A stretch of 64,000 nt of DNA from CAYRTD01 sp964528675 (GTDB taxonomy: Bacteria; Bacteroidota; Bacteroidia; Bacteroidales; GCA-2748055). Shown here piece by piece: positions 62,301-64,000 of the stretch. The notes below the pieces were generated by a model that saw nothing but the letters and a program-made list of their open reading frames with translations, was not told the origin of the DNA and made no database searches. Where the stretch lies: positions 58,965-122,964 of the forward strand of contig CAZGTU010000003.1 of NCBI GenBank assembly GCA_964528675.1, given 5' to 3'. The position numbers were made by a program, and so were the translations under genes. Positions within the stretch are counted from its first letter, which is position 1; the number at the start of each line of letters is the position of its first letter.

Positions 62301-62483
62301 GTTCAGGGCATGGGATGACTGCCGTATAATCCCATTATCATCGGTCATGATAACAAGATCTTTCACCATTTCGGTGATACGATTCAGTTTCCCAAGCTCA
62401 TGCTCAAGAGCTTCAATTTTTCGTTCAGCACGAGCCAGCTCATTTCTGAGCTTAAGCATTTCCTCATTAGATCCTTTTGACAT
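59355..62483 (-). CDS. Hybrid sensor histidine kinase / response regulator with multiple PAS domains
   Basis: A 1042-residue protein without membrane segments, so probably a cytoplasmic sensor. It starts with a coiled coil (about 5-40), then five PAS/PAC modules to about 660 (for example MTDDNGIIRQSSHALNSTLGF, SRFEDGLLLDVNEGFLRFTGY, NNDGTYREVNMAYTRIVGY). The kinase core has FLSNMSHEIRTPMNSILGF (phospho-His), RQVLVNLIYNAIKFT (N box), VKDTGIGIPEEM (G1) and GGAGLGLAISSQLV (G2). A receiver domain follows at about 920-1040 (LLIVEDDS, IIMDIRLPELSG with the phospho-Asp, and MVKPLNRNE). No output domain or cognate regulator is adjacent. It is convergent with the ABC gene and the two overlap by 4 bp at their ends. 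Confidence 0.93.
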   Translation of the reverse strand: MSKGSNEEMLKLRNELARAERKIEALEHELGKLNRITEMVKDLVIMTDDNGIIRQSSHALNSTLGFNIQDLRGMRICDLVHPDDKLAFEVFLKKLNSKHTSTLLHRITTKSGKYTWIETSCLKSIKKGSELVFYLRDLSDKMKLQNDLLLSHQRYKSLVENMPFVLFRYDKDLKHIFVSSNVSELLPFEPEEILGSDFNELGFHREKVDFFKGTIQKVFETGKKTEKEFQQETQRGLLSLVWRLIPEYDDNGTVNTVLGILEDVTELKKIQREKQSSEEKFKHIFNTIPDSVVLSRFEDGLLLDVNEGFLRFTGYRKEEVINRSSLDIQLFKDKEGRSDFIEKLKKGPIINEELKFQTKNKKEVEVLISSSPIHLFGDDLLISIFRDISEIKENQRRLSETILQLQRTEEKFDSFIEQSPDGIALTDEVGLITNWNKSMEDFSGFERNKAIGKKWHEVLLTITDNNNIEEKKYDEHSNLIKEFIEDKHSHEKELKFQSALDLPGRGILYLENLLFKIDVKGKFRHGLISRDITQEKKNHDQALLYKDIFDKNEDGIAILNNDGTYREVNMAYTRIVGYGIDELKGKDSSVILGKKLYTEVFKVYEFQNIFDGELRATTLDKKKIYLDYLLFPVKSGEETLCIVQIIRDITERKEAEQNLIEAKRRAEDADKLKTAFLSNMSHEIRTPMNSILGFSTLLENPNLSEQQRLKYIEFINKNGENLLNLIGDIIDIAKIESNQLRIKKSSCNLNYLVTELKESLEKVKELEGKNDVELRLSYDQDRLISIFTDCHRLRQVLVNLIYNAIKFTHKGYIDFGYKIMDDSEILFHVKDTGIGIPEEMKDKIFERFHKDETSVKKSYGGAGLGLAISSQLVKLLGGEIWVESAVGEGTSFYFTIPYIGSKAKKAQKTSEESHSIEINWESKKLLIVEDDSFSTELITEFLSKTRANILFADNGRKAVDIFSENTDIDLIIMDIRLPELSGIEATLEIRKQNPDIPVVAQTAFAMEEDRLMAKTAGFNEFMVKPLNRNEFLNTLRKYLGDS

Positions 62484-62576
62484 TTGCGGTTTATTTTCTT
62501 ATACCGCTTCCCCGTGTCGAAAATAGAAATTTTTTTTCATAGTTCTATTTTAGAACCATTCTTTAAACAATTTTTT

Positions 62577-62584
62577 TACTTTTG
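62577..62584 (+). promoter_or_regulatory. Candidate -7 promoter element of the symporter gene
   Basis: TACTTTTG matches TAnnTTTG and lies 31 bp before the ATG at 62616. No -33 TTG is seen at the usual spacing. Confidence 0.35.
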
Positions 62585-62615
62585 TTAGCCATCAAAAGGA
62601 ATAAACTTTGTCTTT

Positions 62616-64000
62616 ATGAAACTCCAACCAATTGACTTTGTAATAATAATAGTCTATCTCCTTACCGTTAGCTTACTCGGTTTAATCCTGAAAAAAAGAG
62701 CTCAAAAGAGTAAAAATGATTATCTCCTTGGCGGAAAGAAACTACCCTGGTATTTGCTTGGTCTTTCCAATGCTTCCGGAATGTTCGACATTTCGGGTAC
62801 TATGTGGCTTGTTACAGCTCTGTTTGTCTATGGTCTCAAGAGCATCTGGCTTCCCTGGCTCTGGCCTGTATTCAACCAGATATTTCTGATGGTTTACCTT
62901 TCAGCATGGCTCCGAAGATCTGATGTTACTACAGGAGCAGAATGGATCACGCACCGTTTTGGTCATGATTTTGGCTCTAAATTATCTCATATGATTATCG
63001 TAGTCTTCGCCATTGCCAACAGTCTGGGTTTTTTAGCCTACGGTTTTATAGGACTGGGTAAATTCATGGAGATTTTTATTCCCTGGGAATATGTGAATCA
63101 GTTCTTACAATTGAATATCAGGCCTGAATTTGTGCCTCATCTGTATGGAATCGTTTTTACTGTATTTGCAGTATTCTATGCGGTGCTTGGGGGTATGACC
63201 AGTATAGTGCTGGCTGACCTGATACAGTACACCATCATGACGGTATCTGCTTTTGTGATAGCAATAATCGCCATGAAGGCAATGGATGGCAGAATCCTTG
63301 ATGTACCGGAGGGGTGGTTAAGTCCATTTTTTGGCAGAACCCTCGATATAGACTGGACATCAAAAATAGCAGATGCCCAGGAAAAGATTCGGGAAGATGG
63401 TTACCAGATGTTTACTGCTTTCTTTATGATGATGATGTGTAAAGGATTTCTTGTAAGTGCAGCAGGACCCACTCCTACATATGATATGCAAAAGATCCTG
63501 GCAACTAAATCACCCTCCGATGCTGCTAAAATGAGTGGTTTCGTGAGTGTTATCCTTATGCCGTTCCGTTATCTTATGATTGCAGGTTTCGCTGTACTGG
63601 GCATATTGTTTTACGACCAACTTGATCTCAGGGTCGCAGGTGAGATAGATTTTGAGCAGGTCTTACCTTCAGCTATAAACCAATTTGTCCCGGTAGGATT
63701 GCTCGGATTATTGCTTGCCGGTCTGCTGGCTGCTTTTATATCAACCTTTGCAGGAACCCTGAATGCTGCCCAGGCATATATTACCAACGACCTCTACCTA
63801 AAATACATTAACAGAAATGCAACAAACAGACAGGTGAATCTCTCTAATTACCTGTCGGGTATTATATTCGTGATCATCTCCATTTTCTTTGGAATAGCCT
63901 CCAAAAATGTAAACCAGTTGCTGATAATTATTGTTTCGGCACTCTGGGGAGGATATGTTGCCGCCAACGTACTTAAATGGTACTGGTGGAGATTTAATTC
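62616..64000 (+). CDS. Sodium:solute symporter family transporter (3' end beyond the window)
   Basis: Translation from ATG at 62616 stays open to the window end (461 codons). It shows about eleven membrane segments of the LeuT-fold SSS family: DFVIIIVYLLTVSLLGL, the periplasm-side NDYLLGGKKLPWYLLGLSNA, GMFDISGTMWL, a TGAEWITHRFG loop, FYAVLGGMTSIVLADLIQY and the Na+-site-like LAAFISTFAGTLNAAQAYITND. Members use the Na+ gradient to bring in sugars, proline, vitamins or similar solutes; the substrate is not evident. It is divergent from the hybrid histidine kinase gene. Use of Na+ as coupling ion fits with the Na+-exporting decarboxylase encoded earlier. Confidence 0.9.
   Translation, partial: MKLQPIDFVIIIVYLLTVSLLGLILKKRAQKSKNDYLLGGKKLPWYLLGLSNASGMFDISGTMWLVTALFVYGLKSIWLPWLWPVFNQIFLMVYLSAWLRRSDVTTGAEWITHRFGHDFGSKLSHMIIVVFAIANSLGFLAYGFIGLGKFMEIFIPWEYVNQFLQLNIRPEFVPHLYGIVFTVFAVFYAVLGGMTSIVLADLIQYTIMTVSAFVIAIIAMKAMDGRILDVPEGWLSPFFGRTLDIDWTSKIADAQEKIREDGYQMFTAFFMMMMCKGFLVSAAGPTPTYDMQKILATKSPSDAAKMSGFVSVILMPFRYLMIAGFAVLGILFYDQLDLRVAGEIDFEQVLPSAINQFVPVGLLGLLLAGLLAAFISTFAGTLNAAQAYITNDLYLKYINRNATNRQVNLSNYLSGIIFVIISIFFGIASKNVNQLLIIIVSALWGGYVAANVLKWYWWRFN

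Noticed and set aside
1..64000. tRNA, rRNA, riboswitch, prophage, integrase, toxin-antitoxin or defence genes
   Set aside because: I looked for their characteristic sequences and neighbouring genes and saw none that I could support.

Overview
The window comes from an AT-rich member of the Bacteroidota, most likely an anaerobic, heterotrophic Bacteroidales/Marinilabiliales-type lineage, in a draft assembly. The evidence is Bacteroidota-type promoters (TAnnTTTG -7 boxes), two secreted enzymes ending in type IX secretion sorting domains (S1/P1-type nuclease and M1 aminopeptidase), many lipobox lipoproteins, PD40/OmpA and tricorn-type proteins, and an anaerobic carbon metabolism (Na+-pumping methylmalonyl-CoA decarboxylase, citrate lyase, rubredoxin). 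A run of 100 Ns at 56173-56272 is flanked by an exact 55-nt duplication, so it is a scaffolding join and probably hides no missing sequence.

Layout. 1-5.6 kb: start of a TetR regulator divergent from an M28 peptidase, a membrane protein, a small acidic lipoprotein, then an ECF sigma factor / putative anti-sigma / beta-repeat protein operon. 5.6-10.2 kb (minus): isocitrate/isopropylmalate-type dehydrogenase, HD-like protein, SLC13 transporter and isoaspartyl peptidase, probably one operon. 10.4-15.3 kb: PepD dipeptidase, rubredoxin, and a two-gene citrate lyase operon in which the acyl-carrier (CitD) and beta (CitE) subunits are fused. 15.5-16.8 kb: a membrane coiled-coil protein and a DUF1349-like gene broken by a nonsense codon and a repeat. 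16.9-21.5 kb (minus): methylmalonyl-CoA epimerase plus all four subunits of the Na+-translocating methylmalonyl-CoA decarboxylase, with a small lipoprotein at the end.

21.9-33.3 kb: GH3/serine-hydrolase fusion, tricorn-like protease, secreted nuclease, Cys-rich DUF6485 protein, C1 peptidase, and a TPR-PD40-OmpA protein. 33.5-38.7 kb (minus): tightly packed ApbE, Gfo/Idh/MocA oxidoreductase, small membrane protein, alkaline phosphatase, lipoprotein and QueE. 38.8-43.1 kb: a second Gfo/Idh/MocA protein, a putative lipoprotein glycoside hydrolase and a double DUF1080 lipoprotein. 43.1-48.2 kb (minus): an overlapping operon for glycan building (PAP2 phosphatase, GT39, GT2, glucuronokinase-like GHMP kinase, GalU). 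48.2-56 kb: S9 peptidase, galactokinase, a GH3-like gene remnant, M1 aminopeptidase and aldose 1-epimerase. 56-64 kb: an ABC ATPase-permease fusion with a large uncharacterised N-terminal region, a multi-PAS hybrid histidine kinase, and the start of a sodium:solute symporter.

The least ordinary structure lies in the intergenic DNA. Five copies of a GC-rich imperfect palindrome, two microsatellite-like arrays and several long hairpins occupy the gaps, and most begin exactly at the stop codon of a gene. Two of them sit next to decayed genes. I found no CRISPR array, phage, transposase, tRNA or rRNA, and no clear defence or secondary-metabolite system.
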